From assembly GCF_002843235.3 (NCBI RefSeq), contig NZ_CP031123.2, forward strand, positions 4,509,617 through 4,573,616: a DNA stretch of 64,000 bases, written 5' to 3'. Under the pieces are notes generated by a model that worked only from the letters and a program-made list of their open reading frames with translations, did not search any database and was not told the origin of the DNA. A program made the position numbers and the translations under genes. Positions 1 through 9,011 of the stretch are shown here, one piece after another (positions within the stretch are counted from its first letter, which is position 1; each line of letters starts with the position of its first letter). The DNA comes from Providencia huaxiensis (lineage in GTDB: Bacteria; Pseudomonadota; Gammaproteobacteria; Enterobacterales; Enterobacteriaceae).

Positions 1-224
1 AAAGGAACAAGTATTAATTTATTAATAAATGACCCTTTAGCGACGGACCAAACAACAGGGATCTCCCTATCTGCACGAACACCTGTGACTTGCTGGGCAT
101 TTAGCGCGAGGTCATCACCTAAAACTCCAGAGGTTTTTTTGGCTGCCATTTTAGTCATGACGGAAACATCGTCTAGTACAGCGGCAATATCATCAAGTAA
201 GGTGAGTAAGCTACTTCCAGCCAC
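1..224 (-). CDS. yedI: YedI/DUF808 family inner-membrane protein, N-terminal part
   Basis: The reverse strand reads from a GTG at 224 off the left edge of the window. The visible N-terminus ([19 protein letters not shown], then [21 protein letters not shown]) has the start typical of E. coli YedI, a DUF808 membrane protein of unknown function. A GAGGA ribosome-binding site lies about 7 bases before the GTG. About 74 codons are visible; the membrane segments of the family lie beyond the window. The family assignment is from remembered sequence and is fairly firm; no function is claimed. Confidence 0.8.
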   Translation of the reverse strand, partial: MAGSSLLTLLDDIAAVLDDVSVMTKMAAKKTSGVLGDDLALNAQQVTGVRADREIPVVWSVAKGSFINKLILVP

Positions 225-519
225 AAGGGTATCCTCAATATTTTTTTAAGGTGTCATTAATGTTTATTAGGTCAGTTAATGGATAATTAGTTCACTACAA
301 CATAAGCCATATTTACAAATAAGATAATCCCACTGCAGTTGAAAAGTCTGAATTTTGAATTATTAAATTTTTATGACAATGGAACCAATATGATTTTTTC
401 GTTTCTAAACTATTAATTTTAGTAAAATAACATACAGTTATCTACTATCTTACTTTATGTTTGGTTTAATTATTTAGTTTATAAATAATTTTTAATAGAT
501 TGGTATAGGGTTATAATAC

Positions 520-1506
520 ATGTCTTCTCAGCCAGTTTTGAGTATTGTCGTTGCTGTATATAACGGTGAAAAATTTTTACCTCAGTTCTTTGATAGCTTA
601 ATCGCACAAAAATTAGAAAATTGGGAACTGATTGTTGTAAATGATGGCTCTAAAGATAAAAGTGAAGACATCATTAAGTCTTATGCAGATAAATTTGTAC
701 ATTTGAAAGTGCTTTATCAAGAAAACCAAGGTGTCTCAGTTGCTCGCAATACAGGGATGGTTGAGGCCACCGGGAAATACATTACATTCCCTGATATTGA
801 TGATGAAATTAGCTCACAAATGTATGGGCGCTTATTAGAAATCGCATTATCAAATAATCTCGATGTTGCAACCTGTAATGGGACTTATGTTTACACTAAT
901 GGTGATGCCCCAAAGGCAATTTTTCCACCGAATAAAGTCCCGTCAACTGGTGTCATTTCAGGCCCTGAATGGCTTGAAATTGGCTTAAGCTCTCGCAAGT
1001 TTTTGCATGTAACTTGGCTGAATTTATATCGTTTAGACATGTTGCGCGAACACAAGTTTTTCTTTGAACCCAAATTACATCACCAAGACATTCCTTGGAC
1101 AACAGAAGTGTTGCTCGTGGCAAAGCGCGTGCAATTCATCAATGAACAATACTATCGATATTTAATCCATAACCAATCTGTTTCTCACTCATTGAGTGGT
1201 GATGAACGTTCAGTCCGTAAGATAAAAACCTATTTGAAAATTATTGATATGCTGTTAAATATTTACCAGCGTTATCCTGAACAAGTTAAACAAGCACCGG
1301 CTTGTCTATGGCAGGTAGGAAAAGAAGGCTTAGGGGTGATTCAAGCGCTATTAGCTATCAAATCACCAGATGTACAGAAAGAAATGGTACAACTATTTTT
1401 TGATAAGGGTTATTGGCAAATTGTGTGGGCACATGCAACTACAGTAAAATTAAAATGGCGATTAATTAGGCGCTACACAAAGCTAAAAGAAATTATCAAA
1501 TCATAA
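520..1506 (+). CDS. Family 2 (GT-A) glycosyltransferase
   Basis: This 328-residue protein opens with LSIVVAVYNGEKFLPQ and continues with ELIVVNDGSKDKS and a DIDDE motif near residue 90. That is the nucleotide-sugar-binding and metal-binding layout of GT2 inverting transferases such as those that add sugars to O-antigen, capsule or LPS core. NQGVSVARNTGM is also characteristic of GT2. No membrane segment is obvious, so it probably acts on the cytoplasmic face. It stands alone between yedI and a convergent nucleoside hydrolase gene, so the acceptor cannot be inferred. A shared bidirectional terminator follows. The 295-base upstream gap is very AT-rich and holds no other gene. Confidence 0.85.
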   Translation: MSSQPVLSIVVAVYNGEKFLPQFFDSLIAQKLENWELIVVNDGSKDKSEDIIKSYADKFVHLKVLYQENQGVSVARNTGMVEATGKYITFPDIDDEISSQMYGRLLEIALSNNLDVATCNGTYVYTNGDAPKAIFPPNKVPSTGVISGPEWLEIGLSSRKFLHVTWLNLYRLDMLREHKFFFEPKLHHQDIPWTTEVLLVAKRVQFINEQYYRYLIHNQSVSHSLSGDERSVRKIKTYLKIIDMLLNIYQRYPEQVKQAPACLWQVGKEGLGVIQALLAIKSPDVQKEMVQLFFDKGYWQIVWAHATTVKLKWRLIRRYTKLKEIIKS

Positions 1507-1513
1507 TTTACGG

Positions 1514-1546
1514 AAAAGGTAGCTATTTTAATAGGCTACCTTTTTT
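1514..1546. terminator. Bidirectional intrinsic terminator
   Basis: Arms AAAAGGTAGC (1514-1523) and GCTACCTTTT (1535-1544) flank an 11-base loop, with a T-run on the plus side and an A-run on the other. It sits between the convergent glycosyltransferase and nucleoside hydrolase genes and can serve both. Confidence 0.85.
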
Positions 1547-1551
1547 GTTTT

Positions 1552-2496
1552 CTATTTTTCTAATTGCTTTAGAGAAGCAATAAACATATCCCATAACTGT
1601 GGGTTATCTAACTTTGTTGCAACTTGTGTGTGGCAATCTGCTTTAGCGGGGTGGCGAAAGTCAGTCACGGTCATACCTGTTGTTAAAGCGCCCTGTAGTT
1701 CGATATCAATCGGGGCTTTAATCGTTTCCATTATGGATGGGTCGATAACATAAGCAACAGCACATAGGTCATGAACTGGAGCATGGTCAGTATAGCCATT
1801 ACGTCTGCGGTAACCAGCAGTGTAGTAATTTAGGGACTCAACAACAAAATCACTTACAGGTGTGTTTAACGCAGCAATTGTTTCCATTATTTGGTCGTCT
1901 GGCCTTGCTTGGTGTGTAAGGTCTAGCCCAATCATAGTGATAGGCCAAGTTTCATTAAATACGATATGAGCCGCTTCAGGGTCTATAAGGATATTGAACT
2001 CAGCGACTGCAGTACGGTTACCTGTATGGTAGCCTCCTCCCATTAATACCACTTCTTTGACTAACTCTACAATTTCAGGTGCTTTTCTTACTGCCAAAGC
2101 AATATTTGTGAGTCCTCCAATCGGGACGAGAGTCACCGTTTTAGGGGGATGTGACTTTAGCGTATCAATAATCAAGTCAACAGCATGGCGCGGATCAATA
2201 GGTAATTTAGGTTCGGGGAGGTGAGTGCCGTCAAGGCCTGTTGTACCGTGAACTTCTGGGGCTGTCTGAATGGTTCTCACGAGTGGTCGAGAGCAACCCG
2301 CAGCGATAGGGATATTATTTGCACTAACGAATTCCATAATTGCGCGTGCATTATGAGTGACTTTATCTAAAGTTTGGTTTCCAACGACAGTCGTTACCGC
2401 AAGTAACTCTATATTTGAATTGCCTAATGCTAAGAAAATTGCCATTGCATCATCATGGCCAGGGTCACAATCGATAATAATTTTATTTTTAGACAT
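1552..2496 (-). CDS. Inosine/uridine-preferring ribonucleoside hydrolase
   Basis: This 314-residue protein belongs to the nucleoside hydrolase family (RihA/RihB/RihC type), which cleaves the N-glycosidic bond of ribonucleosides to free ribose and base. The N-terminal IIIDCDPGHDDAMAI is the calcium-binding aspartate cluster of the family. A central VVLMGGGYHTGN and later AEFNILIDPEAA are also family signatures, and the C-terminal HAPVHDLCAV supplies the last metal-ligand Asp. Length matches the family. It is monocistronic, with a good AGGAGA-type site (read on the reverse strand) before the ATG at 2496. Which base is preferred cannot be read from the sequence, so no rih letter is given. Confidence 0.9.
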   Translation of the reverse strand: MSKNKIIIDCDPGHDDAMAIFLALGNSNIELLAVTTVVGNQTLDKVTHNARAIMEFVSANNIPIAAGCSRPLVRTIQTAPEVHGTTGLDGTHLPEPKLPIDPRHAVDLIIDTLKSHPPKTVTLVPIGGLTNIALAVRKAPEIVELVKEVVLMGGGYHTGNRTAVAEFNILIDPEAAHIVFNETWPITMIGLDLTHQARPDDQIMETIAALNTPVSDFVVESLNYYTAGYRRRNGYTDHAPVHDLCAVAYVIDPSIMETIKAPIDIELQGALTTGMTVTDFRHPAKADCHTQVATKLDNPQLWDMFIASLKQLEK

Positions 2497-2761
2497 TATT
2501 TCTCCTTTTCTTAGGTTATTTACTTTTGATTAACATAATATAGGGATGAATTTATTTTTATGTGACGTAAGTTCTATTTTCATGAATGCTAATGTAATGA
2601 AACTATTCATTAGGGTAACTAATGAGGAGTGATGTGATTAACATATTAATAACAATCGTGTTGAGTTTATAAAGATAATGTGTTCTTTATGTAGTTTTAA
2701 GCAATATAAATGAAACCGCCTAGAGGGTTTTTATTAACGAGTTAATGATTGAGGAGGCAGA

Positions 2762-3505
2762 GTGGAGAACTATCTAGAAAGATTACCTGATGTTATTGAT
2801 TCTGTTGCAACTAATCAGTTTTACCCTAATTTATTATCATGGTTGTCTTCACTTATTGCATTCGATAATGCGATTGTTTACTCCTTTGAAAAAGGAGCGC
2901 CACCCCGATTTCTTTCCAAAGTAGAGCGCCGTAATAGCGATAGTATTAACAGAATCTATCAACGAGGTGCTTATTTAATGGACCCATTCTACCAAGAAAT
3001 CCAAAGAGGAGGCGCTTCCAAAGTGTTAACACTAAAAGAACTCGCACCTAAAGGATTTTATCATACGGACTATTATCTCAATTTTTATCGCAAAACAGGG
3101 TGGTGTGATGAGGCTGGGCTGTTATTAGATATTTCAGATGATAGGCAATTAGGTATTTTTTTTGGTAATGAAGATAGGCCTTTTTTCTCGGAAAAATATA
3201 CGCAAGCGCCACTTAAAGATGCCTTCGATATCATTCGTAGTATGGTCAAACTTCATAAAGATATTTCTCCTTCTTCGGTGTCGAATCACTACCAAAATAC
3301 AGATATGCAAACACGATTTGGGCTGACCCCCAGAGAGTGTGAAGTTGTCGAGTTAATTTTAGCGGGTAAAGGCTCACCACAAATTGCACAGGCGCTTTTC
3401 ATTAGTTTAGGGACAGTGAAAAATCACCGTAAGAATATCTATCAAAAGTTAAGTATTAACTCACAAGTCGAATTATTTAACTTATTAATGAATAGGCTGA
3501 GTTAA
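2762..3505 (+). CDS. LuxR-type transcriptional regulator (orphan)
   Basis: This 247-residue protein starts at GTG 2762 behind GAGGAGG. The C-terminal ~60 residues (LTPRECEVVELILAGKGSPQ then LFISLGTVKNHRKNIYQKL) form a LuxR/FixJ-type helix-turn-helix. The N-terminal ~170 residues look like a ligand-sensing domain of the autoinducer-binding/GAF type, but I cannot identify the ligand. No luxI homologue is in the window. It lies just upstream of, and in the same direction as, the oxidoreductase-cupin-aldehyde dehydrogenase operon, and a second LuxR-type gene lies at the far end of that locus. A role in regulating that operon is inferred from position only. Confidence 0.8.
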   Translation: MENYLERLPDVIDSVATNQFYPNLLSWLSSLIAFDNAIVYSFEKGAPPRFLSKVERRNSDSINRIYQRGAYLMDPFYQEIQRGGASKVLTLKELAPKGFYHTDYYLNFYRKTGWCDEAGLLLDISDDRQLGIFFGNEDRPFFSEKYTQAPLKDAFDIIRSMVKLHKDISPSSVSNHYQNTDMQTRFGLTPRECEVVELILAGKGSPQIAQALFISLGTVKNHRKNIYQKLSINSQVELFNLLMNRLS

Positions 3506-3828
3506 GTACAAATTATCGTAATATATTGATTTGATATGGTTTTATGGGATGCTGTCTTTTTTGTTATTACGTTATTTTTTTTGATTTTGTCTAGATGGTC
3601 TTAATGAACTAAAATTAATAAACAATATTGTTAATATGAGAATGGTTTGTTAATTGGTTGATTTTTTTGGTTGTTTAATATTTTTTGTGAATTTCGTTAC
3701 TATTTAAATATTCTACTTGGCTCACATTTGTTAACTTTATGTTTCGAATGTCCCTAAAGGGCTATGTAATTGTTAATGTAAGGTTAAGATAATCGGGTTA
3801 TCGAAAGATACTAAATAGGGTATCCATA
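3506..3828. other. Intergenic region before the catabolic operon
   Basis: This is 323 AT-rich bases without a credible gene. It contains the short palindromes CCCTAAAGGG near 3753 and GATAATCGGGTTATC near 3788, which could be operator half-sites for the adjacent operon. No strong sigma-70 promoter was picked out by eye. Confidence 0.4.
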
Positions 3829-5133
3829 ATGAATAACCAAGTAGAATCATTGACTTACTATGCTGCAACTAAGAAGTATGACTTACGTTTTCCGACATTA
3901 AAGGAAGATCTTGATGTTGATGTCGTGATCATCGGTGGCGGCTTCTCCGGGATCCATACCGCACTAGAGCTATGTGAGAAAGGGATCACCAATATTGCTA
4001 TTTTGGAAGGGCGTCATCTTGGCTATGGTGGTTCAGGGCGAAATGGCGGCCAAGTGATGGCAGGCATTGGTCATGATATCGATGCAATTAAAAAATATGT
4101 TGGGCCAGAGGGTTTAGAAACGATTTTTAAACTCAGTAATATGGGCGCGGGGATCATGCGTGATCGCATCGCTAAATATGATATTGATGCAGACTTTTGC
4201 CGTGGTTACGCATACTTAGGAAGCAACAAGCGCCAAGAAAAGACCTTACGTAACTGGTTAAAAGACGTCAAGTCAGTTGATCCTGATGAAGAAATTGAAT
4301 TTTACAGTGGTTCAGAACTAAAACAGATTATTGGTTCCGATGCTTATACCTGTGGTATCAAGCACATGGGTGGTGGCCATGTCCACTCATTGAATTTATT
4401 ATTGGGTGAAGCGAAAGCGATTAGTGAAATATATGGCGCTAAAATATTTGAAAATAGCCAAGTATTAAATGTGGAGTATGGTAATACCATCAAAGTTAGA
4501 ACTGCGATGGGAACAGTTAAAGCACAGAAAATGCTATGGGCTTGTGACTCATTTCTAAATGGTCTTGAGCCGACGCTTTATCCTAAAACCATTAATACTT
4601 ACGCATATCAATTAATGACTGAAGAATTGCCTGATGAATTAATTGAGCAAATTAGCCCAATCCGTGGTGCTTATAGTGATATTCGCCCCGTTATAGATTA
4701 CTACCGAGTAACGAATGAAAATCGCTTATTATTCGGTAGTTCAACGCATTTTCTTGAATACATTCCATCTGATCTTAAAGCATGGAATCGTAATTTAATG
4801 CTAAAAGTCTTTCCTTACCTCAAAGATGTCAAAATTGAACTAGCTTGGGGTGGACCGATGGCATGTAGTGCAAATTTATTTCCACAAATTGGCTCATTAC
4901 CACAACATAAAAATGTGTTTTATGCACAGGGCTATTCAGGTTTTGGTGTTACGCCTAGCCAGATTGTGTGCAAAGTCTTGGCTGAAGGGATGGTAGAAGG
5001 TTCTCATCGTTATGACTTAATGAGTTCTATCCCGCACGCTAATATTATTGGTAAAGATAGCATGCGTAATGTGATTGTTTCACTGGCAAAAATAATGCAT
5101 CAGACATCCGGTTATTGGCAAGGTCGCCGCTAA
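3829..5133 (+). CDS. FAD-dependent amine oxidoreductase (PuuB/DAO family)
   Basis: This 434-residue protein has an N-terminal dinucleotide-binding motif, DVVIIGGGFSGIHTALEL (residues ~29-46), and the GYGGSGRNGGQ segment that is characteristic of gamma-glutamylputrescine oxidase-like (PuuB/OrdL) flavoproteins. A C-terminal GYSGFGVTPSQI segment closes the FAD site. Such enzymes oxidise amines or amino acids to aldehyde or imine. The genes after it encode a cupin and an aldehyde dehydrogenase, fitting an amine-to-aldehyde-to-acid sequence. The substrate is not determined: the glutamine-ligase partner PuuA of the putrescine pathway is absent here. Spacing to the next gene is 49 bases, consistent with one transcript. 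Confidence 0.8.
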   Translation: MNNQVESLTYYAATKKYDLRFPTLKEDLDVDVVIIGGGFSGIHTALELCEKGITNIAILEGRHLGYGGSGRNGGQVMAGIGHDIDAIKKYVGPEGLETIFKLSNMGAGIMRDRIAKYDIDADFCRGYAYLGSNKRQEKTLRNWLKDVKSVDPDEEIEFYSGSELKQIIGSDAYTCGIKHMGGGHVHSLNLLLGEAKAISEIYGAKIFENSQVLNVEYGNTIKVRTAMGTVKAQKMLWACDSFLNGLEPTLYPKTINTYAYQLMTEELPDELIEQISPIRGAYSDIRPVIDYYRVTNENRLLFGSSTHFLEYIPSDLKAWNRNLMLKVFPYLKDVKIELAWGGPMACSANLFPQIGSLPQHKNVFYAQGYSGFGVTPSQIVCKVLAEGMVEGSHRYDLMSSIPHANIIGKDSMRNVIVSLAKIMHQTSGYWQGRR

Positions 5134-5182
5134 TTCGTTATCCACTTAACTAGTTTATTTAAATCGATTAAAGGTAAAAATT

Positions 5183-5551
5183 ATGATCAGTCCATTACTG
5201 TTAAACAAACCACTGCCAGAACTATTAAATATTGGTAGTGTGACAAACTTAGGTTCTGTGGTTGTTGAAGGCGACCCTCAAGCGAGTGTTGCGATGATCC
5301 ACGGTGAACCAACGGATAACCTGACCTGCGGTATTTTTGCTTGTACTAAAGGTAAGTTTAAAATGGTATATCCATTTGATGAAATGGCGACAGTTCACGA
5401 AGGTTCGGTGAAGTTAACGGATGTGAAAACCGGTGTGACGGTTGAATACCATAAAGGCGATACATGGTTTGCTGCGAAAGGTACTGAAGTTTTATGGGAA
5501 ATTGAAACACCACGCTTCGTAAAACACTACTTAGCTTGTGTAAATGCCTAA
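5183..5551 (+). CDS. Cupin-fold protein (DUF861-like)
   Basis: This 122-residue protein is a single small cupin barrel with FDEMATVHEGSVKLTD and the EYHKGDTWFAAKGTEVLWEIE strands typical of the (S)-ureidoglycine aminohydrolase-like/DUF861 cupins. It lies between the FAD oxidoreductase and aldehyde dehydrogenase genes in the same direction, with 28 bases to the next start, so it is probably co-transcribed. Proteins of this type commonly accompany amine oxidases of the PuuB/OrdL family. Whether it is enzymatic or binds a ligand is unknown. Confidence 0.75.
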   Translation: MISPLLLNKPLPELLNIGSVTNLGSVVVEGDPQASVAMIHGEPTDNLTCGIFACTKGKFKMVYPFDEMATVHEGSVKLTDVKTGVTVEYHKGDTWFAAKGTEVLWEIETPRFVKHYLACVNA

Positions 5552-5579
5552 TTAATTTCTATTTAGTGGAGTGATAACA

Positions 5580-7073
5580 ATGAGCGAGTTAAGCCTATTA
5601 CCAGAAGTCAGTGAGTTTTTGAAGCGCCAGCACGGTCATTTTATCAACGGGTTACCGGTTTCTGGCAAGGGCGATACTTTTTTTGATGTTGTTAACCCAG
5701 CCACAGAACAGGTTATCGCGAAAGTAAAAGAAGGGACCTTAGCAGAAGTGGATGCCGCAATGAATGCAGCTCATACTGCGTTTAAAGGGGTTTGGGCAAA
5801 TACCACACCAATGGAAAGAGGGAATTGCTTAAACCGCCTTGCTGACTTGCTTGAAAAGCACCTTGAAGAGTTAGCCCAGTTAGAGACGTTATGTTCAGGC
5901 AAAACCATTCAATTATCTCGTTTTCTTGAAGTGGGGTCATCTGCGCAGTTCTTGCGTTATTTTGCTGGTTGGGCGACAAAAATCAGCGGGGAAACGTTGA
6001 ATGTTTCATTGCCTTCTTTTAATGGTGAGAAATATTCTGCATTTACTCAGCGTGAACCCGTTGGTGTTGTAGCCGGTATCATTCCTTGGAACTTTTCTAT
6101 TATGATTTCCATTTGGAAATTAGCCGCGGCTTTAACATGCGGTTGTACGATTGTGTTGAAACCAAGTGAATTTACGCCACTAACTATGCTCAGAGTGGTG
6201 GAATTAGCAAAAGAGGCAGGGATCCCTGACGGTGTCATTAATATCGTGAATGGCGGTGGTCGTGAGGTTGGGCCCGCACTGATCCATCATCCGCTTTGTT
6301 CTAAAGTGACATTTACGGGGTCTGTACCGACTGGGCTGGCGGTAGGGCGTTCAGCGATGGAAGGTAAATTAACCCGAGTCACACTTGAACTTGGTGGGAA
6401 AAACGGCGCTGCATTCTTAGCTGACCTCTCGGTTGAAAAAATTGTTAATGGGATTATTGAAGCGGGATATCTAAATCAAGGACAAATTTGCGCAGCTGCT
6501 GAGCGGTTCTATATTCCCTCTAAATTGATGGATGAAGTATTAGCGGAACTAAAAACACGTTTGTCTGCGATGAAAGTGGGTTCTCCATTAGATGAAACAA
6601 CCGAGATGGGGCCGCTGGCAAATAAAGCGCATTATGAAAAAATCTTAGCTTTGTTTGAAAAGGCTCGCGAAGAGGGTAGTGAAATTATTTATGGTGGCCA
6701 GCCAGTTGCAGGTGCTGGGTATTTTGTGCCTCCAACCATTATTCGTGCTAATAGCCCGGATGATGTATTGATGAAAGAGGAAACATTTGGGCCAATAGGG
6801 ACTTTCTTGAGTTACGATGATGAAGAAGAACTTATTGAGATGATGAATAGCACTCCGTTTGGTTTAGCTGCGAGTTTATGGACAAATGATCTCAGTAAAG
6901 CAATGCGCATGATTTCACGCATTGAAGCGGGAACCGTATGGGTGAATATGCATACTTTCCTTGACCCCGCAGTGCCATTTGGTGGCATTAAGTCATCAGG
7001 TATTGGTCGTGAATTTGGTAGTGCCTTTATTGAGTATTACACAGAGTTAAAATCTGTCATGGTGCGTTATTAG
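5580..7073 (+). CDS. NAD(P)-dependent aldehyde dehydrogenase
   Basis: The protein has 497 residues from the ATG at 5580, chosen because GGAG sits 8 bases upstream; an in-frame GTG at 5571 is possible. It has the family's cofactor-binding GIIPWNFS stretch, VTLELGGKNGA with the catalytic Glu, and NQGQICAAAERF with the catalytic Cys, in the expected order. The resemblance is to gamma-glutamyl-gamma-aminobutyraldehyde/phenylacetaldehyde dehydrogenases (PuuC/FeaB type). As the third gene of the operon it would oxidise the aldehyde made by the flavoenzyme upstream. A strong terminator follows, so the operon is likely three genes. Confidence 0.9.
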   Translation: MSELSLLPEVSEFLKRQHGHFINGLPVSGKGDTFFDVVNPATEQVIAKVKEGTLAEVDAAMNAAHTAFKGVWANTTPMERGNCLNRLADLLEKHLEELAQLETLCSGKTIQLSRFLEVGSSAQFLRYFAGWATKISGETLNVSLPSFNGEKYSAFTQREPVGVVAGIIPWNFSIMISIWKLAAALTCGCTIVLKPSEFTPLTMLRVVELAKEAGIPDGVINIVNGGGREVGPALIHHPLCSKVTFTGSVPTGLAVGRSAMEGKLTRVTLELGGKNGAAFLADLSVEKIVNGIIEAGYLNQGQICAAAERFYIPSKLMDEVLAELKTRLSAMKVGSPLDETTEMGPLANKAHYEKILALFEKAREEGSEIIYGGQPVAGAGYFVPPTIIRANSPDDVLMKEETFGPIGTFLSYDDEEELIEMMNSTPFGLAASLWTNDLSKAMRMISRIEAGTVWVNMHTFLDPAVPFGGIKSSGIGREFGSAFIEYYTELKSVMVRY

Positions 7074-7104
7074 TGTTCGATTTATATTTAATTAATCAAC
7101 ATTT

Positions 7105-7128
7105 CCCGGCCACCGTGCCGGGTTTTTT
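7105..7128 (+). terminator. Intrinsic terminator after the three-gene operon
   Basis: CCCGGC (7105-7110) and GCCGGG (7117-7122) form a GC-rich stem followed immediately by six T residues. Confidence 0.9.
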
Positions 7129-7199
7129 GTATTTTATAGCTATCGTTGCTTATTCGTGGTTATGATGAAAGCTCGTTATTATTCATTATGGGTAACAGT

Positions 7200-7943
7200 A
7201 TGAAGAAAGTGTTGATTACAGGTGCTAGCCGAGGGATTGGTCGAGCTACAGCGATTAAATTGGGCAGCCTTGGTATGCATGTACTGATTAACTATAAAAA
7301 TCACCAGCAAGCGGCTGATGAAGTTGTGCAAGAGATTCAATCTGCGGGGGGGATTGCAAATGCACTGCAATGTGATATCAGTGATGAAAATGATGTTGTT
7401 AAATTATTTGCAACCATCAAAGAACAATATGGTGACTTAGATTACTTAGTGAATAATGCCGGAATTTTATTTCAGCAGTGTCGTACAGAGATGCTGACTG
7501 CAGAGCGCATTAATCAGGTATTAGCCACGAATGTCACCGGATTACTGATTTGTTGTCGGGAGTTTATTAAACACGCCTACCATTTTAATCAATTCAAAGA
7601 TAAAGCCATTGTGAATGTTTCATCTGCAGCTGCGCGTTTAGGTGCTGCAGGGGAATATATTGATTATGCCGCTTCTAAAGGCGCTGTAGATTCAATTACA
7701 AAAGGGTTATCACTTGAGCTTGCAGAAGTAGGAATACGTGTTAATGGCGTTCGACCCGGCTATATTTATACTCAAATGCACAAAGATGGCGGTGAGGAAG
7801 GTCGAGTTGACCGTGTTGCTTCGCAATTACCGATGAAAAGAGGGGGAGAACCACATGAGATTGCTGAAATCATCGTATGGCTGTTAAGTGGTGCATCTTC
7901 TTATGTTACAGGTTCAATTATTGATGCGGCGGGTGGCCGTTAG
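7200..7943 (+). CDS. Short-chain dehydrogenase/reductase (SDR)
   Basis: The ATG at 7200 gives 247 residues, the usual length for classical SDRs. An upstream in-frame start at 7146 would add a tail not seen in the family. It has TGASRGIG for NAD(P) binding, NNAG, and the catalytic YAASK (Tyr-x3-Lys) after a Ser-containing strand (VNVSSAAA). The C-terminus SSYVTGSIIDAAGG is that of the FabG-like subgroup. Such proteins are NAD(P)H-dependent oxidoreductases or reductases of unknown substrate here. It is separated from the preceding operon by a terminator and converges with a LuxR-type gene. Confidence 0.85.
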   Translation: MKKVLITGASRGIGRATAIKLGSLGMHVLINYKNHQQAADEVVQEIQSAGGIANALQCDISDENDVVKLFATIKEQYGDLDYLVNNAGILFQQCRTEMLTAERINQVLATNVTGLLICCREFIKHAYHFNQFKDKAIVNVSSAAARLGAAGEYIDYAASKGAVDSITKGLSLELAEVGIRVNGVRPGYIYTQMHKDGGEEGRVDRVASQLPMKRGGEPHEIAEIIVWLLSGASSYVTGSIIDAAGGR

Positions 7944-7951
7944 ATTCATTA

Positions 7952-8614
7952 TCATTTTTCTTGGCGAATGATAAACCCTGATGATACAAGCTCGGTGCGG
8001 TTTGTCACATTCGCTTTAGTGAAGATATTGCGTAAGTGAGTCTTCACTGTTGATAGTGAAACTCCCAATAATAAGGCAATTCGCTTATTACTTGCGCCTT
8101 CCCGTATTAAATGGATGATTTCTTGTTCTTTAGGGGTATAAGAGACTAGCGAGTCGGGTAACACATCGAATGTCATTAGTTCAGCGACAGGCAAGATAGC
8201 ATTTAATCGCATGATTTCTTGCTGGCTAAATGGACTGTCTCGCAGCACCGAAATCCCCGCAATAATTTTATTTTTACGGCGAATAAATATTTCTGCCATA
8301 TCAGTCATGTTATTCGGTTGCATAAAATCATGGAAAAAAGCCTGATTTTGCTGACGTATTTCAGAATCCATTCTCACTAAGCGTAAGTCATCACTGCGAA
8401 AATGGTCGGGGTGCAAAGGGTCTAATTGGTGAAAATAAGTGAGATATTCTTCGTGCATTTTTGCTGGGATCCCATGAAGAACGTAGTTATCTGGCTGGCA
8501 ATGATCATTCACGAGGTAATACACCAAAGCAGAAACTGGAATAATATGTGCAATGGTATTTAGGCAGCAATCAATTAATGTTTGTTGATGAGGCTCGAAT
8601 AATGGTGAATTCAT
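7952..8614 (-). CDS. LuxR-type transcriptional regulator (orphan)
   Basis: Start chosen at the ATG at 8614 because AAGGGA lies about 5 bases upstream. An in-frame extension to 8731 exists but adds an AT-coded tail. The protein has about 220 residues: the C-terminus (YTPKEQEIIHLIREGASNKR then SLSTVKTHLRNIFTKANVTN) is a LuxR helix-turn-helix, and the N-terminal two-thirds is an unidentified sensor region. It is transcribed away from the APC permease gene, with a 20-base palindrome in the gap between them. It therefore probably controls the permease and may act with the LuxR-type protein at 2762. Confidence 0.8.
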   Translation of the reverse strand: MNSPLFEPHQQTLIDCCLNTIAHIIPVSALVYYLVNDHCQPDNYVLHGIPAKMHEEYLTYFHQLDPLHPDHFRSDDLRLVRMDSEIRQQNQAFFHDFMQPNNMTDMAEIFIRRKNKIIAGISVLRDSPFSQQEIMRLNAILPVAELMTFDVLPDSLVSYTPKEQEIIHLIREGASNKRIALLLGVSLSTVKTHLRNIFTKANVTNRTELVSSGFIIRQEK

Positions 8615-8892
8615 CATATTCCCTTGTGTATTAATCGAATTATTATCATGCTCCTTAATGCCATTAACATAAAGTAAACGTATTAATAACGTGAGGTTGA
8701 TAGCAGTATTTAAAACGCATAAAAACTCCACAAATATTGATTGGTAGCTTTTTGGTATCTTTAGAGGATTATTTATTAATATATTAATGAGTTAATTGCT
8801 TGCTACATATTGATATTACTTTAATTATTTTTATTTCCTCTCAAAGTGTGGGTACTTTTCGTGAGTTAAATTTTATTTCCCCTCTCTCTAGG

Positions 8893-8912
8893 TATCGTTC
8901 TTTAGAACGATA
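8893..8912. promoter_or_regulatory. 20-bp palindrome, candidate LuxR-type operator
   Basis: TATCGTTC (8893-8900), spacer TTTA, GAACGATA (8905-8912): a perfect 8-bp inverted repeat, 100 bases before the permease start and in the gap shared with the divergent LuxR-type gene. LuxR-family dimers commonly bind palindromes of about 20 bp. Binding here is an inference. Confidence 0.5.
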
Positions 8913-9011
8913 GCAGCCTGTTTAGGCTTATTTCTATAGTGGATGTGTAGTTACTTTGTTTTTACAAAAAATTCACATTCATGGCTGGGTAGAGAGTGAG
9001 AGGGATGTAAA